A stretch of 35,671 bases of DNA from Lutibacter sp. (lineage in GTDB: Bacteria; Bacteroidota; Bacteroidia; Flavobacteriales; Flavobacteriaceae): NCBI GenBank assembly GCA_030683995.1, contig JAUXPH010000018.1:1-35671 (forward strand), in the 5' to 3' direction. Positions within the stretch are counted from its first letter, which is position 1, and each line of letters opens with the position of its first letter. The position numbers and the translations under genes were made by a program. Shown one piece after another: positions 1 to 9,414 of this stretch. Under the pieces are notes generated by a model. The model saw only the letters and a program-made list of their open reading frames with translations. It had not been told where the DNA came from and made no database searches.

Positions 1-167
1 TTCACCCCATTCTTTTTACTATTTTATTTTCTCATTAAAGTTATGAACTTTTTTATTAGTTATGAGTCTCCCCCGGACCCCCTCTTTTCAACATCATCAT
101 TATTATAAATATTATTTATAATACAAATCTAAAGGTCTTCCAACTTTTAATATTTAACTTATAACAT
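1..167. other. Intergenic segment at left edge, no gene seen
   Basis: AT-rich DNA downstream of the T9SS cargo gene. It contains a short C-rich patch (CCCCCGGACCCCC near 70-82) that stands out from its surroundings and resembles the C-rich intergenic repeat after pheS. I see no open frame or clear terminator hairpin. Confidence 0.5.
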
Positions 168-3100
168 TTACTCCACAATCACCTTTTGAACAAAAGGTCC
201 TTTTTTGGTGTTTACTTGAACAATATAAACTGCAGAAGAAAGGTTTATGGGCAATGAAATGGTTCTTGCGTTAAAATTTGCATTCCAGGTTTTTATGATT
301 TGTCCCAAATAATTGCTTAAAATGACGCTTGTAATTTCATCATCGCTGTTATTTTTTATTTGAATTTCTCCAATGGCGTTATTCATAACTACTTGAATAC
401 CTTTTATTAATGGCTTCTTTTCTGCCTGTACCAACACTTCTGCAGAAACATCTTCAGCAACTAATTTTTGCATTTTGAAAGTCAACGCAAACCTCTCTAA
501 ATAATTCCCTGCAACCAAATTAATTTCAAAGGGTTTATGGGAAATGTTGTGAGTTTCACCAGTTAATTTGTCTTTTATATGTACCGAAATGTTTTCATCC
601 ATATTTTCAATCGCATCAATTTTAATGCGTGCCATTCCGGTTTTGCTTACCAATAAGCCTAAATGCAATTCTTGGCCGGAATTAAAATTGTTTACGGCCT
701 GAATCACAAATTTTCCGCTGTCAAAAATCCAGAACATATCTTCTTTGCCAATATCTGCGATGGGCGCGTCATAACCCAAATCGAAATGGTTGGAAGCATT
801 TTCGTCAACACCCACCAAAAGCTGACGATGATAACCGTTTGGAGAATCAAATTGCAGCCAAATTTTTGGTCTTTTATCTAAATTTTCATTGGGTTCTGCG
901 TTGTTTTTTTCATTCCCAGAGGAAGTTTGGACAGATTTTGTATTCACTCCTTTCATAAATACAGAATTCCCGGTTGCTTCTGTTTTAAACAAGCGCTGGC
1001 TGTTTTTAAAAACAATATTGCCGCCATCAATTGTGGATGTTGTGCCCGTTAAACCATTAAGCGCAGCAATCACAAAAAAGCCCTGATTTACAGGAATAAA
1101 TTGTTGAGGCATTTTCCAAGAGGAAATACCAGAAGTTGTATTGATTCGGGTATCACTTGCAATGGCTTTTGCGCCTCCCATTAAAGTATAAGTGGCATAA
1201 CCGCCAACATAATCTTTTAAGTAATGTGAATTTTTTTCTCCGAAATGATCCCAAAAATATAGCGCGCCATTAAAAATATTTTTGGTGTTTCTGCCCGCCT
1301 TGCTATTGATGGTTTCTTTGATATTGTCTTTTATAAATTCATCGGCATCCATTGCAGATGGGTAAGGATTGCCAATAAGCCTGCTATTTCCTGAGCCAAT
1401 TGGCAAGGTAAAATCGCCGTTGTTTGGTTTCCCCCTGAATACATAATTTTGTTGAATTCCAATATTTACCGAGCCAGAAGTTCCTTTCATCGTATAGCCT
1501 TCGCCGGCAAATAGCAAAGTGTTTTCATTGATTGATTTCCACGCACCGTAATTATTGTCCGTTCCATCAAAAGTATGAAGCCAATAGGAACTAACAATGA
1601 TAGGGGAAGTAACTCCGGCATCAGCCGACCAATGCGTCGACTGAAAATTAATGATGCCATTTTTATTTGGTTCAGCAGCCATTGTGCCGTCCATTAAAAC
1701 ATCCACCAATTTATGGCTTGCGTTTGTGTTTGGGATTCCTGTTCCTCTTTGGTTTAATCCTGAAGGCGTTGTGGAACCAACAGATGAAGCCCAATAATTG
1801 TAATTGAAACTGTTTGCCGTGCCTTGCTGGTCGCGTTCAATATAACCTCCGCTGTCTTGGTCTAAAATGCTTTCGGCTGTTTGCACCAATTGCGATTCAT
1901 CTTCCAAATCTATGATGCCATCCAATTCCAAATACCAGGTGTTTTTTAGTTCTTTACTTGTTTTAATCGATAATTTTTTGTTCTTGTCAACAATTAATCC
2001 GACGGTGCTGTGCCGATTTGAGGTTGTTACATTGTTTTTTATATGCACTATGGCCCAATCTTTATTTGTTGCTTCGGAAGCAATGTCCCAAACACCACCG
2101 TGCAACCAAACAGCAACATTGGACCAATCGCCATCTGCTTTGGTTTCATAAGGCAAAGGAGCGGTCTGCGGATAAATATTTTTGAAATTGTACATTTTTG
2201 CTCCAGAACCTACATCAAGTGTTGGCGTTGTTAAGTTGTCAACAATGTCATTTTTATACACATCCATTCTGTAATACCGCACCAAATTGGCACCAATGGT
2301 TGGGGAAATTTCCCTTGGAATCACTGCCCCGCCATTAAATTCGGTTATATGATTCAATTCCTGATATACCATTTTTTGAAGTTCTTCAACGGTTAAAGCT
2401 CTATTAAAAACCCTGACTTCATCAATTTCGCCTTTGAACATATCAGCGGTTGAGTTATAAATATCCGTATTTGAAGGTGCCCGACCAATCCTAAATTTTG
2501 TGTTTGAACTTGTGGGAATGGTTGCCCCCAAACCTGCAGGATTTGTGCCGGCGACTTTTTCCCCATTTATGTATAATTTGACCTTGTCTGTTGCATCTGT
2601 TCCTTTAAAAACTGCCGCAACGTGCGTCCATTTGTTCAGGAATAATGGTGATATTTCCGAAGGGGTTGTGAAAGGTTTATTGTCTGGAATTTCGACTCTT
2701 AACCTTCTGCTGCCATTAATCCGCATCCAAAAATTGGTTTGTCCCATTATTGCTCCGTGGTCTTTAAAATTTGGATCCAATTTTACCCAGGCCATCATAG
2801 TGGCTTCTGTTAAACCGCTAACTATATTTGTTCCATTGTCTTCTTCGATATAATCATTTCTTCCATCGAAATACAAATGCAATTTTCGGTTTAGATCTCT
2901 GGGCGAACCAAAAACAGCTGTGTTTGTGTCAAAAGCATCCAATATTCCGTCACGGTCAATATCTGTGTTGCCATCAATTTTCCCATCGCCATTATAATCT
3001 AAACTCGCATATAAAGTACCAGCAATATCAAATGTTGTTCCGTTGGATTTGGTGTCCATATAATCTGCGATTCCATCGTTGTCGGTATCTTTTACATAAT

Positions 3101-3899
3101 TTTTCCAGCCTGTTCCTGTTAAACCCTGACCTATATTTCCGTATTGGTTTATCCCTTTGCCATAATCGTAAATATCTAAAATGCCATCGCCAAATTGTTC
3201 CAAAATACCGTCGCCATTGGTGTCTTTATTTCTGAATAATTCCGATTCCGGACCGTCGCCAACGCCATCGCCGTTGATGTCGCCGTCACCATTAATAAAG
3301 TTATTTACCAAGATATCTGCAATAAGAATTCCCGCGTTACTGTTGCCTGCACCAGATTCGTCCACATCAAAAATACTGTCGTTGTCACTGTCTAAATCCA
3401 AGTAGTTTGGAACGCCGTCGCCGTCAGTGTCAAAAGGCACAAATCCTTCCGTTAAATCGTGCATTCCGTTTCCATTGGCATCTATCCAAGTGGCGCAACC
3501 TGTTAATGTTCCGCGACCTTCGCTTAAATATCCCAAACCAGCTTCAACAACATCAGGAATGCCATCATTGTCAGAATCCAAATCAAAAATATCTGGAATT
3601 CCATCATTATCGGTATCGCAAGGAATTCCAACCATTGAAAAAGGAGAAATTCTGCAAAAATAATCCTCATCTATATCTTTAATGCCATCATTGTCGTCAT
3701 CAATATCAACATTATCAAAAATACCATCGCCATCACTGTCGAAAAAGACTTCTACACCAATATTAAATGCAGCTTTCTTGATTGTCCCGCTTTTTTTACG
3801 AGAAAGTAATTTCTCCAAAGTTTCCGGGATAATGATGGTTTGTGAAAATAAGTTAAATGCACATAAAAATATAGCATAAAGCAGTAATGTGTTTTTCAT
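168..3899 (-). CDS. T9SS cargo protein with thrombospondin type 3 repeats and LamG domain
   Basis: A 1243-residue exported protein. Residues 1-20 form a signal peptide ending in FSQ. Residues about 54-325 hold many Asp-rich calcium-binding TSP3-type motifs such as DSDGDGIFD, DTDNDGIPD and DSDNDGIPD. Residues about 339-515 look like a LamG/concanavalin A-like jelly roll (it starts LYFDGRNDYIE and has WTHVAAVF and IDEVRVFNRAL). The middle, about 585-1000, is a beta-rich region with Trp- and Gly-rich segments that I cannot assign. The last 80 residues match a type A T9SS sorting domain (SNYLGQIIKTW ... AVYIVQVNTKKG, ending VQKVIVE). The protein is probably exported by the T9SS and attached to the cell surface or released. 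TSP3 and LamG domains suggest calcium-stabilised adhesion or glycan binding, but no ligand can be named. It appears to be a single-gene unit. Confidence 0.9.
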   Translation of the reverse strand: MKNTLLLYAIFLCAFNLFSQTIIIPETLEKLLSRKKSGTIKKAAFNIGVEVFFDSDGDGIFDNVDIDDDNDGIKDIDEDYFCRISPFSMVGIPCDTDNDGIPDIFDLDSDNDGIPDVVEAGLGYLSEGRGTLTGCATWIDANGNGMHDLTEGFVPFDTDGDGVPNYLDLDSDNDSIFDVDESGAGNSNAGILIADILVNNFINGDGDINGDGVGDGPESELFRNKDTNGDGILEQFGDGILDIYDYGKGINQYGNIGQGLTGTGWKNYVKDTDNDGIADYMDTKSNGTTFDIAGTLYASLDYNGDGKIDGNTDIDRDGILDAFDTNTAVFGSPRDLNRKLHLYFDGRNDYIEEDNGTNIVSGLTEATMMAWVKLDPNFKDHGAIMGQTNFWMRINGSRRLRVEIPDNKPFTTPSEISPLFLNKWTHVAAVFKGTDATDKVKLYINGEKVAGTNPAGLGATIPTSSNTKFRIGRAPSNTDIYNSTADMFKGEIDEVRVFNRALTVEELQKMVYQELNHITEFNGGAVIPREISPTIGANLVRYYRMDVYKNDIVDNLTTPTLDVGSGAKMYNFKNIYPQTAPLPYETKADGDWSNVAVWLHGGVWDIASEATNKDWAIVHIKNNVTTSNRHSTVGLIVDKNKKLSIKTSKELKNTWYLELDGIIDLEDESQLVQTAESILDQDSGGYIERDQQGTANSFNYNYWASSVGSTTPSGLNQRGTGIPNTNASHKLVDVLMDGTMAAEPNKNGIINFQSTHWSADAGVTSPIIVSSYWLHTFDGTDNNYGAWKSINENTLLFAGEGYTMKGTSGSVNIGIQQNYVFRGKPNNGDFTLPIGSGNSRLIGNPYPSAMDADEFIKDNIKETINSKAGRNTKNIFNGALYFWDHFGEKNSHYLKDYVGGYATYTLMGGAKAIASDTRINTTSGISSWKMPQQFIPVNQGFFVIAALNGLTGTTSTIDGGNIVFKNSQRLFKTEATGNSVFMKGVNTKSVQTSSGNEKNNAEPNENLDKRPKIWLQFDSPNGYHRQLLVGVDENASNHFDLGYDAPIADIGKEDMFWIFDSGKFVIQAVNNFNSGQELHLGLLVSKTGMARIKIDAIENMDENISVHIKDKLTGETHNISHKPFEINLVAGNYLERFALTFKMQKLVAEDVSAEVLVQAEKKPLIKGIQVVMNNAIGEIQIKNNSDDEITSVILSNYLGQIIKTWNANFNARTISLPINLSSAVYIVQVNTKKGPFVQKVIVE

Positions 3900-4382
3900 A
3901 ACAAAACAGTTTAAAAGGTGAAATAAAATTATTAGCTATTTTTTGGGAAAAGTAAAATTTAGGGCATCAAAGGGGAAAATAGCTAAAGCATCAAAAAAAT
4001 TGATGGATTTGGTAGTGAGGAAATAAAATAGGTGATTTAAAGAAATGCCTAAAAATAGGGGCTTTTGATGTAATTGTGATGATCTTTTTCATAAAATAGC
4101 ATTTTTTAGAATAATAAATATATATAATATTTACTTAACTTATACATTGATAGATAATTAAATTAAAAGAAATCAAATTTATATTAAAAAAAAGCCTAAA
4201 GTTTAGAGCGCCTAAAGTTGGAAAATTTTTTGATTTTTTGGGTTTTTAAATCGCAATACGCAAAGAAAATTTGCAAGGAGCGCAAAAAAAATAAATTATT
4301 CATTATTAATTCAACCCACGTTAAGGATTGCGCTTTAAAATGGTGGGCAAGCCCAAAGTATTAATTTTTATATTCGCTTTTT
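3900..4382. other. Gene-free intergenic region with a decayed repeat
   Basis: About 480 AT-rich bases between the TonB receptor gene and the T9SS cargo gene, both on the minus strand. It should hold the promoter of the cargo gene at the low end, but I find no clean TAnnTTTG there. A direct repeat GCCTAAAG occurs twice around 4194-4218. The part nearest the receptor gene carries the composite repeat listed at 4248-4338. No open frame of interest was seen. Confidence 0.6.
4248..4338 (+). repeat. Decayed copy of a composite intergenic repeat
   Basis: This stretch shares, in the same order, several words with 20025-20254: AAATCGCAATNCG, AAAATTTGCA, a CGCAAAG-type word, AATTCAA and CGTTAAGGAT. 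After CGTTAAGGAT the two copies diverge. This copy is short and ends near GGCAAGCCCAAAG, whereas the other has a full hairpin array. I read it as a truncated relative of the element at 20160-20254. Confidence 0.5.
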
Positions 4383-6836
4383 TTACAACTTCAACAGTAA
4401 ACTTCCCACGAAATTACGGCCCGGAGAACTTATGGAAGAGGCAAATTCTTTATAGTGAACATCAAAAATATTATCGATTCTAAATGATATGGAGACCTTT
4501 TCTGAAAACTGATAATTGGTATTTAAATTTAAAGTGCTCCATTTTGGGCTTCCATAATAATTAGCCGTTTCGGAAATAAAAGGCGTTTGTTCAATATTGT
4601 CGATGCCTTCTTCCAAATTGTAATCGCTTAATTTTTTGGCTGCGTTAAATCGGTAATTTAAACTGGTTAAAAATTTGTTTTGGGTATAACTCACCTCCAA
4701 ATTCCCAAATAGCGGCGGAATGGAGGATAGCGGCATTTTTGTATCGTAACTTTTTCCCTTGGTGTATGTTAATGATCCGTTTGTTTTAAAATGATTGAAA
4801 ACCGTTCCCTGAAAACCTATTGTTCCACCTTTAATATAAGCGTTTTTATTGTTGATATTTGCCATGGTTGTGGCCGTTACGCCATCATACACCAAGGTAT
4901 TTTGGCCGTTTATTTCAAATGGGCCGCGCGCAATGTAATTATGAAGCAACATATAATAGGCATTGGCGCTTACCAAAAACTTTTTATTGTTGAAATAGCG
5001 CAGTATTCCGACTTCTGAATTGTACACATATTCAGGTTTCAGGTAAATATTTGGCACCGTAACTTGTCCGTTTTTATATCGAATTTTGCCAATATCATCA
5101 ATATTGGGAGAACGAAAACCCGAGGAAACAATGGTGTTAAATTGCCAATTGACATCGGGCTTGTAAACATAGCCTGCGGTAGCCGACAATGATTTATTAT
5201 CGGTATAAATAGCCATATCGGGCAAGGTCATGAAGGTGTCATCGATCCAAAGTGCTTTTAAAAACGTAGAAGTAAGCCGAATTCCGGTATTAAGGGTTGA
5301 TTTGCTGCTTAAGTTTTGGCGATAATTGGTGTAAAAGGCGGCGCTTGAGTATTGACTTCCGCCATCGGGATAGCGTGATTGGATGACAAAACTGTTTTCA
5401 AATCCGGTAATTTCATTGCCATTAACCGCTATTTTTTTGCCAATTGCATTTGAGCTTACATCATTGTGCGTAAATTCAAAACCGTAGGTTAGATTTCTGT
5501 CTTTTGATTCATTTAGCGGAATGGAGAAATCGCCGTTAAAACTGTAAACATCCACATTTTCAGTGCGATAAAATCGGTCTAAACTATTCATTCTTCGCTC
5601 AATACGTGATTCTTCGATTTGTTGAAATGCAAAAACCAAACTCCCTTTTTCGAGCCACGAATACCCTGGATTGAATTGTAACCGGGAAGAAGCCAAAAAC
5701 CTGTTTTGGGGTCCATAGTACGCTTCGGCATAGCGTAGTTTTCCGTTGGAAACCTCTGCTAAATTGTCAAAATTCGGGATATCGGATGATGTTGAATATT
5801 GAATGTTGAAATTAATATCCGTATTTTTACTGAGCGGAACATAAAATTTTTGCAATAGGTCCAATTGGTTGTATCCTGTGTTTTTTTGCAAATTTGGATT
5901 TGGATTTACAACGCCCGCCGGATTGTAAAATGTATTGGTATTGTTGGAATATTGATACACCTTTCCCCAATTGTCAAATCCGTGATTTCGGGTTTTCCCC
6001 ATTTTTAAATCGCCAAAATCCGAATAAGAAAAGGCTGTAAACGTCGCCCATTTTTTAAAACTTGCCTCAGCATCAAAATGAATTGTTTTTTCGTTATTTG
6101 CAGAACTGTACTTCGAAAAAATGGAAGTATTCAATGTGTTTTCTGTATTTATTTCGGGAGTTTTGGTGAAATAGTTAATGACACCACCCAACGCATCAGA
6201 TCCATAAATAACGGAAGATGGTCCGTAAATAATTTCGGTACGCTCTAAAACTGTTGGAGAAACGGTGATAGAACTTTGCAGATGTCCGCTTCTATAAATT
6301 GCGTTGTTCATACGAACACCGTCAACTACCAATAAAACCCGGTTTGCTTCCATTCCTCTAATAACCGGACTTCCGCCGCCCATTTGGGTTTTTTGCACTT
6401 TTATTCCAGGCAAATGCGCCAGTAAATCGGCTGAGGTTTGCGGTGCCATTTTTCTAATTTCCTCTCTTGATGTAATCGCTATGGTTTCAGCAATTCGGCT
6501 TCTTGTTTCTTTTCCTCTTGAAGCGGACAATACCACTTCATCCAATTGTTCTGCCCTATTGGATAAATAAACTGTAAAATCGATAATGCCTAAATCCCTT
6601 TTTAGGATTTCAAATTCAATAAAAGATAAATGGTTGAATGAAAGCACATCGGATTCTTTAAAAATTGACAAATCCGCAATTCCGTATTTATTGGTATAAA
6701 TAATCAAATCTCTGGTGTCATTGTAAATGGTCACATTATTAATTGGAAAATTGGTTTCGCGGTCGAAAACCTTAACCTGTTGTGATTTTGCGGATAGCGT
6801 AATTAGAAAAAGAAATAATAGTAATGAAAACCTCAT
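4383..6836 (-). CDS. TonB-dependent outer-membrane receptor
   Basis: An 817-residue outer-membrane gated porin that should import a ligand using TonB-ExbBD energy. Residues 1-18 are a signal peptide (ending SAKSQQ). About 20-95 is a carboxypeptidase-D-like regulatory extension typical of Bacteroidota. A TonB-box-like LDEVVLSASRG follows, then a plug with RGMEANRVLLVVDGVRMNN and GPSSVIYGSDALGGVI. The rest is a 22-strand barrel ending in an aromatic/hydrophobic strand (RNFVGSLLLKL). The plug wording and a later FRSPN motif resemble haem/haemoglobin receptors (FRAP/NPDL family). However, the usual histidine between those motifs is not visible, so the substrate is open. The gene begins two bases after the recO stop, so the two are likely cotranscribed. 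Confidence 0.9.
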   Translation of the reverse strand: MRFSLLLFLFLITLSAKSQQVKVFDRETNFPINNVTIYNDTRDLIIYTNKYGIADLSIFKESDVLSFNHLSFIEFEILKRDLGIIDFTVYLSNRAEQLDEVVLSASRGKETRSRIAETIAITSREEIRKMAPQTSADLLAHLPGIKVQKTQMGGGSPVIRGMEANRVLLVVDGVRMNNAIYRSGHLQSSITVSPTVLERTEIIYGPSSVIYGSDALGGVINYFTKTPEINTENTLNTSIFSKYSSANNEKTIHFDAEASFKKWATFTAFSYSDFGDLKMGKTRNHGFDNWGKVYQYSNNTNTFYNPAGVVNPNPNLQKNTGYNQLDLLQKFYVPLSKNTDINFNIQYSTSSDIPNFDNLAEVSNGKLRYAEAYYGPQNRFLASSRLQFNPGYSWLEKGSLVFAFQQIEESRIERRMNSLDRFYRTENVDVYSFNGDFSIPLNESKDRNLTYGFEFTHNDVSSNAIGKKIAVNGNEITGFENSFVIQSRYPDGGSQYSSAAFYTNYRQNLSSKSTLNTGIRLTSTFLKALWIDDTFMTLPDMAIYTDNKSLSATAGYVYKPDVNWQFNTIVSSGFRSPNIDDIGKIRYKNGQVTVPNIYLKPEYVYNSEVGILRYFNNKKFLVSANAYYMLLHNYIARGPFEINGQNTLVYDGVTATTMANINNKNAYIKGGTIGFQGTVFNHFKTNGSLTYTKGKSYDTKMPLSSIPPLFGNLEVSYTQNKFLTSLNYRFNAAKKLSDYNLEEGIDNIEQTPFISETANYYGSPKWSTLNLNTNYQFSEKVSISFRIDNIFDVHYKEFASSISSPGRNFVGSLLLKL

Positions 6837-6838
6837 AA

Positions 6839-7555
6839 TTAGCTAAATACAGCTTTTAAAACAGTTAATGATTTTGGCTTTTTAAAGCCACTCAAATGAA
6901 ATTCAAAATATTGGATTAATATTGACAATACGGTTTGCCTGTTTGCGGCACTAAAATCAACCTCATGCAACACATCAAAATTTATGCCCAAGAGCTTCTT
7001 AAATTGCACTAAATTTTCACCTGAAACCGCGTTAATTTTTTTCTGATTTGTGAAACTTCCTTCCAGCAAATCAAAGTAAGCGGTATTCACATCTGTCATC
7101 TCAGGGTAAAATCCCAAAAATTTGGTAAAGTTCAACAGAAAAAGCAAATGAAAATTCGAACAATTATTATGAGTTTCCAGCCATAAAAAAGAAGTCTCCA
7201 GGTATTGGTATAACTGGCTGTTTTGTTCTTCCTCACGAATGGAAAAATGAATTATTTCCGACAAAAATAAAGCAATGGTCTGTTTTTTTATGGTTGAATA
7301 TATAGAATGGTTGAAGTTAAGCACTTCAACATCTTTAATAAAATTTAAAGCCCCTTTGTTGTTGTGATTTGCCGTTAAATTAAGCACCATTAAAGGTTGA
7401 AAATAAGCCAGTTTTACGGTCGATTTTTTGGAGGTTAAAATGCCTTTGAGCATATATGTTTTAATGCCGTATTTTTCGGTGTAACAAGTTGCAATTAAAC
7501 TTGTGTCGCCATATTTTATGGTATTAATGACTATTGCTTTGGTAGTTTGAATCAT
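6839..7555 (-). CDS. recO: DNA repair protein RecO
   Basis: A 238-residue recombination mediator that, with RecR, helps load RecA on SSB-coated single-stranded DNA and anneals complementary strands. The N-terminus has the RecO OB-fold pattern (TTKAIVINTIKYGDTSLIATCY, shown in part, then KTYMLKG). The C-terminal part is helical and ends with LSGFKKPKSL. The Cys zinc site of some RecO proteins is not seen, which is common in this family. Length is normal (about 240). The start gives the conserved MIQTTKAIV opening. It is the first gene of a likely two-gene unit with the TonB receptor. Confidence 0.92.
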   Translation of the reverse strand: MIQTTKAIVINTIKYGDTSLIATCYTEKYGIKTYMLKGILTSKKSTVKLAYFQPLMVLNLTANHNNKGALNFIKDVEVLNFNHSIYSTIKKQTIALFLSEIIHFSIREEEQNSQLYQYLETSFLWLETHNNCSNFHLLFLLNFTKFLGFYPEMTDVNTAYFDLLEGSFTNQKKINAVSGENLVQFKKLLGINFDVLHEVDFSAANRQTVLSILIQYFEFHLSGFKKPKSLTVLKAVFS

Positions 7556-7693
7556 CGCTAATTGTTGAAGGATTTAATTTGCTGAAGAATCCTGTGTAAA
7601 TATATTGCTTTTAAACAATCAACAATCATAAAATAAATAGGTTTTCTTTAAATAAGGAATGGCATAAAATTCGGAACCATTCTAAAATTTAGC

Positions 7694-7747
7694 GCAAAAA
7701 AAAACCTTAAACATTTTAATATAAAGTTATATTTAAAATGTTTAAGG
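7694..7747 (-). terminator. Long AT-rich hairpin with T tract
   Basis: The arms CCTTAAACATTTTA (from 7705) and TAAAATGTTTAAGG (to 7747) are reverse complements. They extend inward with TATA/TATA around a short loop, giving a stem of roughly 18 pairs with one mismatch. On the minus strand it is followed by about nine T. It therefore looks like an intrinsic terminator for minus-strand transcription, either from the kinase operon 340 bases upstream or from a small RNA. Confidence 0.6.
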
Positions 7748-7819
7748 AATAAATAAATCAACCCCAAAGACTTATTTAATATTTTTAGTGTAAAGTGCCA
7801 AAACCCCTCTTGACATTAA
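7705..7819 (-). ncRNA. Possible small RNA (low confidence)
   Basis: Inferred from two signals only. A minus-strand TATCTTTG at 7826-7833 fits the Bacteroidota -7 element TAnnTTTG. A strong hairpin with a T tract lies about 75-115 bases downstream. A transcript would start near 7819 and end at the T run below 7705. There is no TTG at the usual -33 distance, and no conserved sequence is known to me. Alternatively the hairpin simply terminates the upstream regulator-kinase operon. Confidence 0.25.
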
Positions 7820-7825
7820 TACAAA

Positions 7826-7833
7826 TCAAAGAT
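7826..7833 (-). promoter_or_regulatory. TAnnTTTG -7 element (minus strand)
   Basis: Plus-strand CAAAGATA reads TATCTTTG on the minus strand, a full match to the Bacteroidota -7 consensus. No TTG is found at the expected -33 position, so activity is uncertain. Confidence 0.3.
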
Positions 7834-8088
7834 ACCATTGATACCCATTACTTTTTGTGAAACTTTGCGAAATTGCATAAAAAATATACAAATGGTATGT
7901 TTTTTATTACAAATGGATATTTAATATAAACTAATTTGATTGTTTTTAGCAAAATTTATGTAGCAACTTAACAATCAACCATTTCAATAGTTTGAAAAAC
8001 ACTTTCAATTACGAGATACCTTTTAACAACATTATCCTTTTTATAATTGAATTATTTTGTGCAATGATTTCAAAAAACGTGTTTTGCC

Positions 8089-9414
8089 TTATGCTGATGG
8101 AAAGCTTATGGAAACTTGCGTGCCTGTATTTAAGCCTACAGAGATATCTTTGGTTTCAATAGTTACGCTTTTATTTTGATGCAACACCCTAATTCTGTTT
8201 TCTGTTGTTTCGGTACCAAAAAATCTTTTCTTTTGCGTTATTTGATCAAGTTCCCTAGCTTTATTAATCCCAATTCCATTATCGCGAATAATGCAAATTA
8301 CATTTCCTTTAACTTCTTTAATGCTTAATTCAATTTCCTTATCGCCTTCTTTTTTCATAATTCCGTGCCAAATGGCATTTTCAATAAAGGGCTGCAAGAA
8401 TAATGTGGGCACTTTTATATGATCCAATTTTAGATTTTCATCCACCGTGACAATATAATCAAAACCGCCATTTACACGCATTTGTTCAAGTTTTACATAT
8501 AAGGCCAAAACCGCCAATTCTTCGGTAAGTGATGAAGTTGGACTGGAAGAACTATTTAAAATAACACGAATAAGTTTAGAAAACTTTGTGATATAATCTG
8601 ATGCTTTTTCAATGTCATTTTTTAATACGAAATTGTTGATTGAATTTAAGGAATTAAACAAAAAATGCGGATTCATCTGACTTTGCAGCGCGGTCATTTT
8701 AAGTTCCTCCATTTCCTTCAATTTTACTGCTAATTTAACTTCGGCGTTTTTGCTTTTTTGTTCAATTCTTTTAATAATCAATCCGAGTAGTACCGAAAAT
8801 ATAATGCTTTGAAGCAAAGCGCCCAAATAAACAAAAAACATAGGTTCAACACCTTTGCTGATAAAAAATTCCCTGCCCACAAACGCCTCCATAAAACTAA
8901 CATTCGCCAATACAACATATATTAATGAACCGATTACAAAATAATAGGAGAATTTATCGTTGATTCTGGTGAGTATGATATAATATGAGACGAAAGTAAA
9001 TATTGTTAAAGCGGGAATTATTGCCGTAAAGGCTTTGACTTGAAATTCATAGCCAAAAAAGAATTGAATAAGCATAAAAATAGGCGCCAATAACACCAAA
9101 ACTTTTATTTCGAGTTCAAAATACTTATCCCATTTTATTAAATGTGTCCTTGTATCCAAAAGATCTCTCGCAAAAGCCACATAGGCGGCATAGGCCAAAA
9201 ACTGGATTGAAAAATTTAAATAGGCATAAATTGGCTTAATCTCTTCAGAAACAATATGTTGCAATAAATAAATGGTTAGCGCCAATAAAAACAAACTATA
9301 ATACAGGTAAAGTTTACTTCTATTTTGAAAGAAAATTAAAAAGTGGTAAAGAAATAAGACGAATAACCCCCCTCTGACCCAAGAAAATATTTCAGAATAA
9401 AAATCTAAAAGCAT
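8089..9414 (-). CDS. LytS-type sensor histidine kinase
   Basis: A 441-residue membrane kinase. The first about 215 residues are a series of hydrophobic segments (about seven membrane spans, resembling 7TM-DISM-type sensors). A short coiled linker leads to the His_kinase domain with QMNPHFLFNSLNSINNF (His250 is the likely phosphoacceptor). The HATPase_c part has FLQPFIENAIWHG and IRDNGIGI. It should phosphorylate the LytTR regulator encoded just upstream. The two frames overlap by one base (TAATG), a sign of translational coupling. The stimulus is unknown. It is the last gene of a two-gene operon on the minus strand. Confidence 0.92.
   Translation of the reverse strand: MLLDFYSEIFSWVRGGLFVLFLYHFLIFFQNRSKLYLYYSLFLLALTIYLLQHIVSEEIKPIYAYLNFSIQFLAYAAYVAFARDLLDTRTHLIKWDKYFELEIKVLVLLAPIFMLIQFFFGYEFQVKAFTAIIPALTIFTFVSYYIILTRINDKFSYYFVIGSLIYVVLANVSFMEAFVGREFFISKGVEPMFFVYLGALLQSIIFSVLLGLIIKRIEQKSKNAEVKLAVKLKEMEELKMTALQSQMNPHFLFNSLNSINNFVLKNDIEKASDYITKFSKLIRVILNSSSSPTSSLTEELAVLALYVKLEQMRVNGGFDYIVTVDENLKLDHIKVPTLFLQPFIENAIWHGIMKKEGDKEIELSIKEVKGNVICIIRDNGIGINKARELDQITQKKRFFGTETTENRIRVLHQNKSVTIETKDISVGLNTGTQVSISFPSA

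Larger units (their letters stand above)
7556..8088. other. Gene-free region between lytS-type kinase and recO
   Basis: More than 530 bases without a convincing gene. It holds the recO promoter region (no clean -7 found) and a long AT-rich hairpin at 7705-7747 with an oligo-T run on the minus strand. It also holds a perfect minus-strand TATCTTTG at 7826-7833. Together these could bracket a small minus-strand RNA of about 115 bases. The remaining stretch up to 8088 shows nothing I can name. Confidence 0.55.

Noticed and set aside
2880-3740. DNA-level repeats in the T9SS gene as a separate repeat element
   Set aside because: They follow the codons of the Asp-rich TSP3 motifs, so the protein repeats explain them.
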